Shown here: positions 22,775-30,790 of the stretch, in pieces
Layout: every line of letters begins with the position of its first letter
How positions within the stretch are numbered: the stretch's first letter is position 1
DNA from: Comamonas testosteroni
Lineage (GTDB): Bacteria > Pseudomonadota > Gammaproteobacteria > Burkholderiales > Burkholderiaceae_C
Reading direction: 5' to 3'
Length of the DNA: 64,000 nt
NCBI RefSeq assembly: GCF_003569915.1
Contig: NZ_KZ984440.1
Location: 124,001 to 188,000 of the forward strand
The notes under the pieces: generated by a model
The model's input: the letters and a program-made list of their open reading frames with translations, nothing else
Databases searched by the model: none
Told to the model about the DNA's origin: nothing
Translations under genes and position numbers: made by a program

Positions 22775-22797
22775 ATCTTGGTGTATGCGTAGCTGAT

Positions 22798-24294
22798 TTA
22801 TGGCGTCCAGGTAATGCCGAGGTTGTAGCGCTTGTGGCTCGCAATCTGGCGAGCTTCTGCAACAGCGATAGCGGCATCAGACTCAGCGTCAAGCTGCTTG
22901 AGAATGAACTGCGGTATGACATAGCTGCGCACATCTTTAGTCAGTGCTGACTTCGGTCGCTTTCCAATGATTTCCTCAATTGCGTAGCCTACACTGTCCG
23001 CTACAGTGCGCATCGCGGACTCCTGCCCTTTGATATAGTCGAGCGTAATCTGCGGCACTCCGATGAAACTTGCAATCATCTTATTAGAGTGCATCAGCAG
23101 CAGTGAGATATGCGGCAAGTGCTGCGGTGCAACGGTACACGCGAGAGACGCAAACGTTCTGCGCAAGTCGTGCTTTGAGACATGCATGCCGATGTATTCC
23201 TCGAGGGCTCGCCACGCGCTTCTTGGGTCTTGAAGTCGTTCGCTGCCCTTTCGAGTTTTATCTCCCGACTCTCCGTAAAACACCCACGGATTATCTTTGG
23301 GCGCGAAGTGGCGGCGGTAGCGGAGAATCTCAAGTGCAAGCTCGGAGAGGGGCAGGCGCTTGTCTATTAACCGAGCGGCTGCGGATAGGTGGGCTTTGCG
23401 GTCTTTCGCGCCCGGTGAGAGGGGCTTAATGTAAAGCACGCCTTCCTCTAAGTCGATATTCTCCCAGCGTAAATCCCGCACGAGGGAGTCGCGCAGGCCC
23501 GTGAGCAGATATATGCGAAACATATCGCGCCATCCAGGCGCCATTAATTCACCAGAGCCCAGCCAGGCCTTGCCGAGTTTATCGAGGGGAATGAAAGTGC
23601 TGCGCTGATTAGCCGGCTCAGTTTTTTTCATCGCAGCAAGTGCGGGGTTCCAGCCCAGCGGCTCGTCCACGATTCCGTTATTCTCGTGTGCGATTGAATA
23701 TAGGCGGCTAATGCAGCTGAATATGCCTTCAATGGTGGCAACCGAGAGCGGCTGTTTCTTCTTATTAACCGCAAGCTCTCCAGTGCGAAGTCCATCCCGG
23801 AAGGATTTCCAAAATGGAACTTTCAGGTCCTCCAGGCCTTTGTGCTCAAGGGGCTGTAAATAGTTTCGATAGTTGTTGCGTAGCTTGACTTTATAAGACT
23901 CTGACTCAACCGAAAAAGGAGAGTCCAGGCTGTCGTGAAGAAGTCCTGCCGCTTCTCCTACGGTCATTTTGATGCGCTGGCCGGAGGAGTTTGCTTTCGT
24001 CCTTGTGATGTAGCGCAGAGCAATCGTCTTGGCGTCATCGAACGTCAAGACGTTCTCCCCCGTGCCCAGGTCCTTCGCAATCCCCAGCGTCTTCTTCTTG
24101 TCTTTGTACTTGCCCGTCGACTGCAGCTCTTTGTAGCGGACAACGTAGTAGCGCTTGTGCTCTCCGCGCGCTGTCGTTGCAGAGACGCGGGCGATGAAAC
24201 CGGGCTGGCTTGAGTGAGACATCTCAACGAAGGGCTTGCCGTCCGCCGGGGGAGGCGCGTTGAGGACATCGCTGAAAGAAGAAAAAGTTGCCAT
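22798..24294 (-). CDS. Prophage tyrosine integrase
   Basis: This 498-residue tyrosine recombinase has catalytic residues R268 (T-G-L-R-D-S), H375 and R378 (K-H-D-L-R-R-T), H402 and the nucleophile Y420 (Q-I-T-L-D-Y). An N-terminal arm-binding region (about 1-100) and a SAM-like core-binding domain (about 110-235) precede the catalytic part. It is the outermost prophage gene, with its start facing the intron-bearing tRNA-Ile. Unlike most phage units here it lacks a GCTAYACG element upstream, so it is probably under separate control. Confidence 0.9.
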   Translation of the reverse strand: MATFSSFSDVLNAPPPADGKPFVEMSHSSQPGFIARVSATTARGEHKRYYVVRYKELQSTGKYKDKKKTLGIAKDLGTGENVLTFDDAKTIALRYITRTKANSSGQRIKMTVGEAAGLLHDSLDSPFSVESESYKVKLRNNYRNYLQPLEHKGLEDLKVPFWKSFRDGLRTGELAVNKKKQPLSVATIEGIFSCISRLYSIAHENNGIVDEPLGWNPALAAMKKTEPANQRSTFIPLDKLGKAWLGSGELMAPGWRDMFRIYLLTGLRDSLVRDLRWENIDLEEGVLYIKPLSPGAKDRKAHLSAAARLIDKRLPLSELALEILRYRRHFAPKDNPWVFYGESGDKTRKGSERLQDPRSAWRALEEYIGMHVSKHDLRRTFASLACTVAPQHLPHISLLLMHSNKMIASFIGVPQITLDYIKGQESAMRTVADSVGYAIEEIIGKRPKSALTKDVRSYVIPQFILKQLDAESDAAIAVAEARQIASHKRYNLGITWTP

Positions 24295-24772
24295 GACAGT
24301 TTTTTAGCGAGGAAAAGGGAAAAATTTCTTTTCCACGATTTTTCCACGGAAAAAATGGAAATCAGGGCTAACGTTTCCAAAGAGTTGGGCTTTTTCCGCC
24401 TGAAAAGCATCTTTGAAGCATGAGTGGCTACGAAATGAGTAGCACAAAAGCTAGTGTTTGCGGGGTCTCAGAGCATTCTTTGGTCGAAATCAGGAATCAA
24501 TTCTTGGCCATATTTTTCCAATGATGGTTAGGGCAGACTACTCATAATCAAGAGGCCAGAGCGATTAACCGTCACTTTTTTCGGACTGGTTGCTTGATTC
24601 CAACGCTTTGAAATCAAGCACTTACAGCGTTCTGGCGATTTCGCCGGATTGCTACCGAGGAAGCTGGAGGGTAGGCGCTTGCTACGTTCTTGCTACTGAA
24701 GGAGAAATGGCGTTTTTTTCGGCGTCCCTCTGGGTCGCTGAAAGCGCGGAGAGTTGAAGTTGTTTTATGAAT
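24295..24772. other. Non-coding prophage right border
   Basis: This 478-bp stretch lies between the integrase start and the tRNA-Ile and should contain the attachment site. It carries A/T-rich runs near the integrase start and the nonamer CTCATAATC (24541-24549), identical to the spliced tRNA anticodon loop. It also has a short palindrome GGCGATTTCGCC near 24634. No protein gene could be supported. Confidence 0.4.
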
Positions 24773-25113
24773 GGGCCGTTAGCTCAGTTGGTTAGAGCAG
24801 AGGACTCATCGAAATGGTGACCTTGCCGTGAAAGCGGCAATGGAAAAACCGGGTGAACTCAGGGAAACCGTCAGCCAGTCAATGGCCCGGCAATCCTGAG
24901 CCAAGCTCGCCGAAGGCAGGTCGAAGGACCGGTAGGCGAGAAGGTGCAGAGACTAGGGTGTGAGGAGCCAATCCGATAAGCATCCCAAGAGCGCCCGGCA
25001 CCCTAACGCGCGAAGCAATTCGCGGCGAGGGTGGTGAGATAGTCCAGGGAATGGGGAAACTCATGCAAACCTGAATCCTTTGGTCGTTGGTTCAAGTCCA
25101 ACACGGCCTACCA
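24773..25113 (+). tRNA. tRNA-Ile(CAU) interrupted by a group I intron
   Basis: Exon 1 is 24773-24809 and exon 2 is 25074-25113. Joined, they form a complete cloverleaf: acceptor GGGCCGT/ACGGCCT (one G-U pair), D-stem GCTC/GAGC, anticodon stem GAGGA/TCCTT with loop CTCATAA, T-stem GTTGG/CCAAC and an encoded CCA. The CAU anticodon with this body fits the elongator-type tRNA-Ile whose C34 becomes lysidine and reads AUA, rather than tRNA-Met. The intron follows the third anticodon base. Confidence 0.9.
24810..25073 (+). ncRNA. Self-splicing group I intron in the tRNA-Ile anticodon loop
   Basis: This 264-nt insert has the marks of a group I intron. Exon UCAU plus intron C pair with GGUGA (24816-24820) to make a 5-bp P1 with the conserved U-G at the 5' splice site. 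GCAGAGACTAG (24946-24956) and GATAGTCC (25038-25045) supply the P7 strands. The last intron base is G (25073). It has no reading frame for a homing endonuclease. Known relatives are the tRNA-Ile(CAU) intron of Azoarcus (205 nt) and tRNA-Arg introns in Agrobacterium. Confidence 0.88.
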
Positions 25114-25133
25114 TTCATAAGACAATTGGACCC

Positions 25134-26327
25134 ATGCCCCGCACGCCTTCAAGCCCCGCAGACCGCCCCAAGTGGCTGCGCTTCGAGGCTGGCAACGAAG
25201 TGTCCGAACGGTTGTTTAAAAACGGTGCTGATTGGCGCAAGCGCAAGCAGTATCCCGAGATCAAGCCACTCGTCGACTACACCCGTGACGATTACTTGCG
25301 GCTGGCGTGGGAACTGCTGCGGCGCATGCCGCGCTACAGGCATCAAATCTTCAAGCTGGCAGAGTTTGGAATTGCTTCGCCGAGTTTTTTCAGAACCAGC
25401 AAGCACCATTTCTATTCCAGTGAAAATCCGCCTCGGTTTCCTGGATGGCGAAACTATCCTTTGTTGGGTCACTACTGTGACCCGCCTATTCACAAAGGCG
25501 ACAGCTTCGAAGCCTATCTTGCCAGGCTCGGTTGGTCCGACGAGAAAAAGGACAACGAAGGCCAGCCTTGGTTCGTGATGAACCGTCATAAGTGGGTGAC
25601 GGACTTCTGGGGGCTGGAGTACCTGCCCAACCCTCAGACTGAGTACGAGGCTCTGCGCGGCAAGCGCGTATTTGCTTCACCTGCAACGTTGATAACTCAT
25701 GTGTCCGCCGATTCGCCCGCAGATCGGCCCCAGGTATTGAACACCTATCTTCGGTCGAATGAGGTTATGTCACGATTGCGCCTGGACGTGTCGTTTGACC
25801 TCCAGGTTCAAGCATTGCAAAAGGAATTCGCTCATGCGCAGCGAGTCGCCTTGGATCGCAAGGAAAGGGCCCTTGATCCTTTGCCTCGGCCGGGTCGGCG
25901 AAAGCCTGGCAAAGCCGTGGTCGTTGGAGATGACGACGACTTCCACATTCAGTCACGGGACGTGGCTAAGGCCGGCCGGGTGGTCATCAAGCACATCGAG
26001 TTGCACCCTTTTTGGCTGCGGACGTGGGATGCCGTCGCTGAGGCTCGAATTCGTCAAGGAACCATGAACCCTCGAATGGATCGCAGCGAAATCAGCGGTC
26101 TCTTTGCATCAGAGTACAACAAGTACGGCATCAAACAGCCGTCGCGCCCCAATGCCGCGCTCAACTTGCGTCGGCAAAACACTGATCTGGACAAGATGGT
26201 TATTGAGGCGACCAAGAATTCGGCAATGGTGCCGAATTGGCGGGCGCGCAGCGAGAAGTACATTGAAGAAAGCGACGACGCCTTCCGGCAGATCGTCGCC
26301 ATGGCCTTCGCGATGAAGGCAGATTGA
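25134..26327 (+). CDS. Mobile-element protein with DUF6499-like N-terminus
   Basis: This 397-residue protein is encoded 20 bases downstream of the tRNA-Ile. An N-terminal block Y-T-R-D-D-Y-L-R-L-A-W-E-L-L-R-R (about 35-55) resembles the DUF6499 'transcriptional regulator' domain of integrative elements. The start was set at ATG 25134; upstream codons fall inside the tRNA. The remainder is basic and helical, with R-P-G-R-R-K-P-G-K, so nucleic-acid binding is likely. It may be a regulator or element-maintenance protein; the precise role is unknown. Confidence 0.6.
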   Translation: MPRTPSSPADRPKWLRFEAGNEVSERLFKNGADWRKRKQYPEIKPLVDYTRDDYLRLAWELLRRMPRYRHQIFKLAEFGIASPSFFRTSKHHFYSSENPPRFPGWRNYPLLGHYCDPPIHKGDSFEAYLARLGWSDEKKDNEGQPWFVMNRHKWVTDFWGLEYLPNPQTEYEALRGKRVFASPATLITHVSADSPADRPQVLNTYLRSNEVMSRLRLDVSFDLQVQALQKEFAHAQRVALDRKERALDPLPRPGRRKPGKAVVVGDDDDFHIQSRDVAKAGRVVIKHIELHPFWLRTWDAVAEARIRQGTMNPRMDRSEISGLFASEYNKYGIKQPSRPNAALNLRRQNTDLDKMVIEATKNSAMVPNWRARSEKYIEESDDAFRQIVAMAFAMKAD

Positions 26328-26378
26328 CCGGGCTTCAGGGCGGTGATGCGCCACGCGATAGACGCATCACGAGCCTGG

Positions 26379-27410
26379 TCAGCATTCGACGGCTTCCGCA
26401 TCGTCATCGTCGCCCCACAGTTCGGGCGGCGGCTCCACCGCATTGGACAGCGTGAAGATGTCGCCCAACGGGATTTCCTCGCCGCTCACGGGCGGAGCAG
26501 TCGTGATGTCGAATCCGATAGACGCGAAATAGGCCACCTGACGCTTGTATGCCTTGGGCTCCAGCAAGGTCTCCAAATCATCGCCATGTTCCCAGCAGCG
26601 ATAGGTCGTGTGGTACATCGGCTTCACATCGCGGAGATCAAGTGCCGTCAGCCCCACGCGCACGCTCCGCTTGAGATTCATGCGCCCGATGGCGTTTTCC
26701 AATTCAGACTTCAGCAAGGTGAAAGTGCAGTCTTTCGGCTTCGTCATTTCCATGGCTTTCAGCTTGGGGTGACGCAGCACGACCTCGCAGCGAATGACAG
26801 ACTTGGCGAAGCCCATAATGGCCTCGCGATTCGGCAGATTTGCCGGCAGTCCTTTGTTGTCAGTCAACTCCTTTGCCTTGTCGTAGAACTTCAGGGCGGA
26901 GCTTTGCGAGTGCTGGTTGCGGTACACCGTTTCGCCGTACCCGTAGGTTGCGGTGTTCATGCCTTTGTCGATCATCTCGTGTGCCAATTCGACGAGTGCA
27001 CGGGTGACCGAAACGCCATCGGGCAGGGCGAAATTTACGCCGATGTCGAGACGCTTCAATTCCACAATGCTGCCATCTTGAACTCGCAGTCGGTCCTGCT
27101 TGGACAGCGTGAACGCGGCACTTTTATGCATCGCCTTGTGTGCGTCCAGAACCAGGCCCGGCACGTCACAAGATCCAAACACGTTATGGCCTTGATAGTA
27201 GCCAATCACGCTACCTTCGAGCATCAGGATGCCTTTGCCGGGAAAGTGCACGGCATGCAAGTTTTTGTCCTGGTACGTACCAGGAACCACGATGCGCTTG
27301 GCCCGGGGCGGGCCGTCATTAGACTCCTCGGTCTCGAGCAAATCGCCTGAACTCAGCAGCGAGAGCTGAGTCACGATGGTGTCTACAAATACTTTCTTGG
27401 GGGTCAACAT
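26379..27410 (-). CDS. Phage/plasmid replication protein, gene II/X family
   Basis: This 343-residue protein has the features of filamentous-phage-type Rep (II/X family): a Y-R-N-Q-H-S-Q-S-S-A-L-K-F-Y-D-K segment, and C-E-V-V-L-R-H-P-K-L-K. Such proteins nick a double-strand origin and start rolling-circle replication. The start at 27410 was chosen behind GGAAGTGAG. The following 175 bp contain inverted repeats and could hold its origin. It implies that the island can replicate, or is derived from a filamentous phage or plasmid. Confidence 0.75.
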   Translation of the reverse strand: MLTPKKVFVDTIVTQLSLLSSGDLLETEESNDGPPRAKRIVVPGTYQDKNLHAVHFPGKGILMLEGSVIGYYQGHNVFGSCDVPGLVLDAHKAMHKSAAFTLSKQDRLRVQDGSIVELKRLDIGVNFALPDGVSVTRALVELAHEMIDKGMNTATYGYGETVYRNQHSQSSALKFYDKAKELTDNKGLPANLPNREAIMGFAKSVIRCEVVLRHPKLKAMEMTKPKDCTFTLLKSELENAIGRMNLKRSVRVGLTALDLRDVKPMYHTTYRCWEHGDDLETLLEPKAYKRQVAYFASIGFDITTAPPVSGEEIPLGDIFTLSNAVEPPPELWGDDDDAEAVEC

Positions 27411-27440
27411 CTCAATCTCACTTCCTTCATGCCATAGACC

Positions 27441-27515
27441 CATATTGGTAGTGGTAGGTCTATAAGCTGGTATGTCTTATCAAGTCATACATGGCATATC
27501 TGCATAACCAATATG
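27441..27515. repeat. Inverted repeats upstream of the Rep gene
   Basis: CATATTGGT (27441-27449) is inverted at 27507-27515 (ACCAATATG). Between them GTATG (27470-27474) and CATAC (27486-27490) form a smaller repeat. The region is AT-rich relative to its surroundings and is a candidate operator or rolling-circle origin. Confidence 0.4.
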
Positions 27516-27585
27516 AACAGCTATTCATGTATTACACGGTGTGGTCACGCCGAGACCCGGCGCAAAATGGTCAAGGTCTACGGCG

Positions 27586-27807
27586 TCATTTGTTGACCTC
27601 CAGTGCTTGAATGCGGGTCACGCCTGACTCGATGAAGGCGTCCAGGTCCTTGCGGCGGTATCGCACCGTGCGCCCGTACTTCACGAAGGTCAGCGGGTAT
27701 CGCTTGGTGCATCGCCAGACCGCCAGCGTTTTCGGGTTCTTCAACCCCAAGTAGGCTGCGGCCTGGGCCTCGGTCAGCAACTCGTTGTTGATCTCAATCT
27801 GCTTCAT
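27586..27807 (-). CDS. AlpA/excisionase-like helix-turn-helix protein
   Basis: This 73-residue protein has an N-terminal MerR-type helix-turn-helix: E-A-Q-A-A-A-Y-L-G-L (about 13-22), then the wing T-V-R-Y-R-R-K-D-L-D-A-F-I. That is the standard form of P4 AlpA-like regulators and excisionases. It lies upstream of the Rep gene on the same strand and may control Rep or island excision. Confidence 0.8.
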   Translation of the reverse strand: MKQIEINNELLTEAQAAAYLGLKNPKTLAVWRCTKRYPLTFVKYGRTVRYRRKDLDAFIESGVTRIQALEVNK

Positions 27808-28186
27808 TCATCGCTCCGTCGTTTCGATGGGTCCAATGTAGGTTTCGGTTAACGCAGAGCGCGCAGTTTGTTGATCTGCAAATCGCACGTTTTGTGGGCG
27901 AGAGATCTTGCGAAGGACCACGATGACCGGTATCCAGAACTCGTGTCTGGCGAAGTCACACGGCACTTGTCACGCCTGATCGCAGGCGGCTAAAACGGTA
28001 AAGCGCGAGCCGAAACGGCCACCGACCAGACTGGCCGCTGCGCTCGCGACTCACTGCGGCTCCGCCGCAAATCCCCCACCGCACACATGACAGCCCGTGC
28101 CCTTGGCAGCACTGGCGCGCCGCTGCATGCCGTGCTCAACCTCGAAAGGAACGAGAGATGAACCGAATCGGCAAAGGAGAGACGAA
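27808..28186. other. Non-coding region before the C39-like gene
   Basis: This 379-bp GC-rich stretch includes the short repeats GGCCACCGACCAGACTGGCC and GCGGCTCCGCCGC (about 28053-28065). A 12-codon frame (28158-28196, M-N-R-I-G-K-G-E) behind AAAGGAACGAG overlaps the next gene's start and could be a leader peptide. No other gene is supported. Confidence 0.4.
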
Positions 28187-28903
28187 ATGGCTGTGAAGCT
28201 GGTTACCCAAGAGACGCTGACGGACTGCGGCTTGGCTTGCGTCGCTATGGTCAGTGGTCAGTCCCTGGCAACGGTGCGCAAGGTCGCGATCAAGGAGTTG
28301 GGCTATCCGAAAGACGGCCCGTACACGACCACCCACGAAAACCTGTTCAAACTACTTGCCCATTTCGGCATCGGCCACGGCAAGAAGGCACCGTTCAAGA
28401 GCCTGGCTGCCATGCCCTCGCTGGCGATCATGGAGACGCGCAAGATGCCCAGCACAGGCAATTCGCACTTGGTCGTTTTCGAGCGGTTGCCGGACGGCGA
28501 CGAGCGCGTGCTAGACCCCGGCTTCTGGCTCAAGCAGCAGGAGCGGCGGGACTGGAATCGCATCAAGCTGGACACCTTCGTGCCGGTACTTCTTAGTGAG
28601 CAAGCAGGATCGCCCAAGAAGGGCACCAAGAAGGCTGAGGCTGAAGTGGTCGAGTCGGCGAGCCCAGACGTCAAGACGGCTGGGGAGGCAAAGGGCAAGC
28701 CTGCCAAAACGGCAAGGGTCAAGGCAGCGGCGGGAAAGCCCAAACCGGCCGCAAAGAAGAAGGCACCGGTGACGCCGACTGGGTCGGCTGAAGGCGGCGG
28801 CGCGTCGCCAGCTTCGGAGCCAACGTCCCCCGGCGCTTTTGCCGGCGACACCTCCGAAGAGACAGCCACCGAGAGCGGCACAGGCAACGAGTCGTCGGAG
28901 TGA
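28187..28903 (+). CDS. C39-like cysteine peptidase with basic tail
   Basis: The N-terminal domain (about 1-140) resembles C39/papain-like peptidases. The nucleophile Cys14 lies in T-D-C-G-L-A-C, a candidate His is in G-N-S-H-L-V-V-F, and an Asp is in V-L-D-P-G. The last 90 residues are a Lys/Ala/Pro-rich, then Ser/Glu-rich, low-complexity tail. AAAGGAGAGACGAA stands before the ATG. There is no signal peptide or ABC transporter nearby, so bacteriocin export is unlikely. It is coupled to the next gene and may belong to a two-gene accessory or defence unit. Confidence 0.65.
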   Translation: MAVKLVTQETLTDCGLACVAMVSGQSLATVRKVAIKELGYPKDGPYTTTHENLFKLLAHFGIGHGKKAPFKSLAAMPSLAIMETRKMPSTGNSHLVVFERLPDGDERVLDPGFWLKQQERRDWNRIKLDTFVPVLLSEQAGSPKKGTKKAEAEVVESASPDVKTAGEAKGKPAKTARVKAAAGKPKPAAKKKAPVTPTGSAEGGGASPASEPTSPGAFAGDTSEETATESGTGNESSE

Positions 28904-28908
28904 TCCCC

Positions 28909-29712
28909 ATGCTGCTGGAACAGCTGCTGATTCAGCCCATCAGGCGAATCGACCTGATCCAGCCATGGCGTGCAGCTGGCAAGAACGTTGGCATGGTGGC
29001 CGACAGCTTGCTGGCTGGCGCCATGGCGATCCACTTCGCGGACTCCGCGCTGGTGTTCAGGTCACCCCTGCGGTTTGCCTGCTGCCAAACTGGCACGGTC
29101 ATTGGGGTTCGGTCCAGCGGTGCGCCACTGACGCTGGGCTATCGGTTCGACGTGGTGCCGTCCGAGGACGTCGATGGGCTCTTCGCCGCATGCGAGCCCA
29201 GGCTTTCACTGCCTCCCGACCAGTGGTCAGGCCTCAGCCGCTTCGGAAAGGCGGAGTCCGTGTTCTTCCTGGCAGATCTGAGTTGCCTCGGCAAGGACTA
29301 CTTCTTGCGCCTTCGGCTGCTGGACCGGGGTTGGTGCAGCGTCAGGTACCGGCCAGACCTGGACGGTGCCATTGAGTTCTCACCAGAGAACGAGCGAGTG
29401 GAGGTTCCTCGCGTTGTCGTGAACTCTCCGGGCGACGAGTTCGGCTGGCTGCATCCGGCCAGTGCGTACCCGTTTGTTCTGGATGGGCAGTACTGGCGGA
29501 CGGCGCACCCGCGAGATTGGCCGTGGCCTTTGGCGCGGGCATGGCGAAGTCAGCCAACTGGCAGCGAGTACCGGCGGATCGTGACAGCGGCTTTGCTTGC
29601 TCGGTTTGCGCAAAACGACACTCTGCGCAGGCGCCTCAAGGCCTTGCGTTGGCCTGTCACCGTTGCTGACCTGCCGGAAGGCTTGGTCGAAGAGGTCGCG
29701 GCGTTGATGTAA
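28909..29712 (+). CDS. Unknown partner of the C39-like peptidase, 267 residues
   Basis: It begins M-L-L-E-Q-L-L-I-Q-P-I-R-R-I-D-L-I-Q-P-W-R, with GGAG 8 bases upstream and inside the end of the previous gene, so the two are co-translated. The protein looks soluble, with many Trp/Arg residues and two central beta-rich segments. No known domain or active site was recognised. Constant pairing with the C39-like gene would suggest a substrate or effector role. Confidence 0.6.
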   Translation: MLLEQLLIQPIRRIDLIQPWRAAGKNVGMVADSLLAGAMAIHFADSALVFRSPLRFACCQTGTVIGVRSSGAPLTLGYRFDVVPSEDVDGLFAACEPRLSLPPDQWSGLSRFGKAESVFFLADLSCLGKDYFLRLRLLDRGWCSVRYRPDLDGAIEFSPENERVEVPRVVVNSPGDEFGWLHPASAYPFVLDGQYWRTAHPRDWPWPLARAWRSQPTGSEYRRIVTAALLARFAQNDTLRRRLKALRWPVTVADLPEGLVEEVAALM

Positions 29713-29781
29713 GGGGGGCATTGGCAGCTCCAACAAACGGACCGGCCGGCACTGGTCTCGCTCTGGAGCGAGATGAGACGA

Positions 29782-29810
29782 TCAATGTCATCATTTTGAT
29801 GATATATTGA
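29782..29810. promoter_or_regulatory. Palindromic operator before the WYL regulator
   Basis: TCATCATTTTGATGA (29788-29802) is a perfect 6-bp inverted repeat around TTT, flanked by TCAAT and ATTGA. BrxR/CapW-type WYL regulators bind such repeats upstream of their own genes. The site lies 56 bases before the ATG. Confidence 0.6.
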
Positions 29811-29857
29811 GGCCGATATGTGCCCATCTATAGCCTGTCAGATAGAGAGACTTGCTC

Positions 29858-30775
29858 ATGACTGATGCCATCCGCGGCATGGGCCAGCGCGTCGAGAGCT
29901 TGAGCCACGGGCAACGCGAGCGGCTGGCCTACATCGACTTCCGGCTCTACTTCTTCGGCGAGCTTGGCCGTCCTGACCTCATTGAACGCTTCGGTGTAGC
30001 TCCTGCCGGTGCGACCCGCGACTTGGCTCTGTACCGTGAGGTCGCGCCGCAGAACATCACTTTTGATGGCAGCAACAAGGTCTACCGTATCGGGCAGGCC
30101 TTCGCCCCACTGTTCGATCACGCATCCCAGCGCGTCTTGTCGGCTCTGGCCTTGGGCTTCGGCGATGGGGTGGACGGTGCAAAGCAGCCGCTGTTGCCCT
30201 GCGAGTCACCCACTGCCTTGTGCAATCCGCGCATGGACGTGCTGGCTCCGATTTGCCGGGCGATCCACGCCAAGCAGCCAGTTTCCATCCGCTACCACTC
30301 AATGAGCAGCGGGGAGTCCGAACGGGTCATCGTGCCGTTTGCGCTTGTTGATACCGGTCTGCGCTGGCATGTCCGGGCATTTGATCGCAAGAGCGGCGAA
30401 TTCCGCGACTTCGTTCTTACACGTATCGAAACCCCCGCCTTGCTTGATGAGGAGCCGCCAGTCAACGAGCGGCCTGACAGCGACATCCAATGGACACGCA
30501 TCGTGGAGTTGGACTTCGTGCCGCACCCGCGACTTGAGCGCCCCGAGATCATCAAGATGGACTACGGGATGAGCGACGGCTCGATCCGGATGCGCGTTCG
30601 CGCCGCCGTCGCGGGCTACATGTTGCTGCGCTGGAGTGTGGACTGTTCGCCAGACCATCGACTCAAGGAAGAGCAATACCGCCTATGGCTCAGCGATCCG
30701 CTGGCGCTGTACGGCGTTGAGAACGCCAATCTGGCCCCGGGCTATCAAGCTCCGAGCAGTTTCAAGAAACGATAG
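29858..30775 (+). CDS. WYL-domain transcriptional regulator (BrxR/CapW-like)
   Basis: This 305-residue protein has an N-terminal winged helix (about 15-90), a WYL domain (about 130-215, with V-S-I-R-Y-H-S-M-S-S, then R-W-H-V-R-A-F-D) and a C-terminal helical extension. This three-part layout is that of BrxR/CapW repressors that head anti-phage operons. It starts behind AGAGAGAC. The palindrome at 29782-29810 is its likely operator. It probably represses the defence genes downstream until infection. Confidence 0.8.
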   Translation: MTDAIRGMGQRVESLSHGQRERLAYIDFRLYFFGELGRPDLIERFGVAPAGATRDLALYREVAPQNITFDGSNKVYRIGQAFAPLFDHASQRVLSALALGFGDGVDGAKQPLLPCESPTALCNPRMDVLAPICRAIHAKQPVSIRYHSMSSGESERVIVPFALVDTGLRWHVRAFDRKSGEFRDFVLTRIETPALLDEEPPVNERPDSDIQWTRIVELDFVPHPRLERPEIIKMDYGMSDGSIRMRVRAAVAGYMLLRWSVDCSPDHRLKEEQYRLWLSDPLALYGVENANLAPGYQAPSSFKKR

Positions 30776-30790
30776 GGAGGAACAAAACCA

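Noticed and set aside
24541-24560. Second tRNA fragment in the prophage border
   Set aside because: Only nine bases match the tRNA loop and the following sequence (AAGAGGCC) departs from tRNA; kept only as a weak attachment-core hint.
26343-27350. 335-codon plus-strand frame opposite the Rep gene
   Set aside because: Antisense shadow of the II/X-type Rep; composition lacks a coherent protein pattern.
28187-28903. Bacteriocin-exporting C39 peptidase
   Set aside because: No ABC transporter domain, signal peptide or double-glycine precursor is nearby; the protein ends in a basic tail instead.
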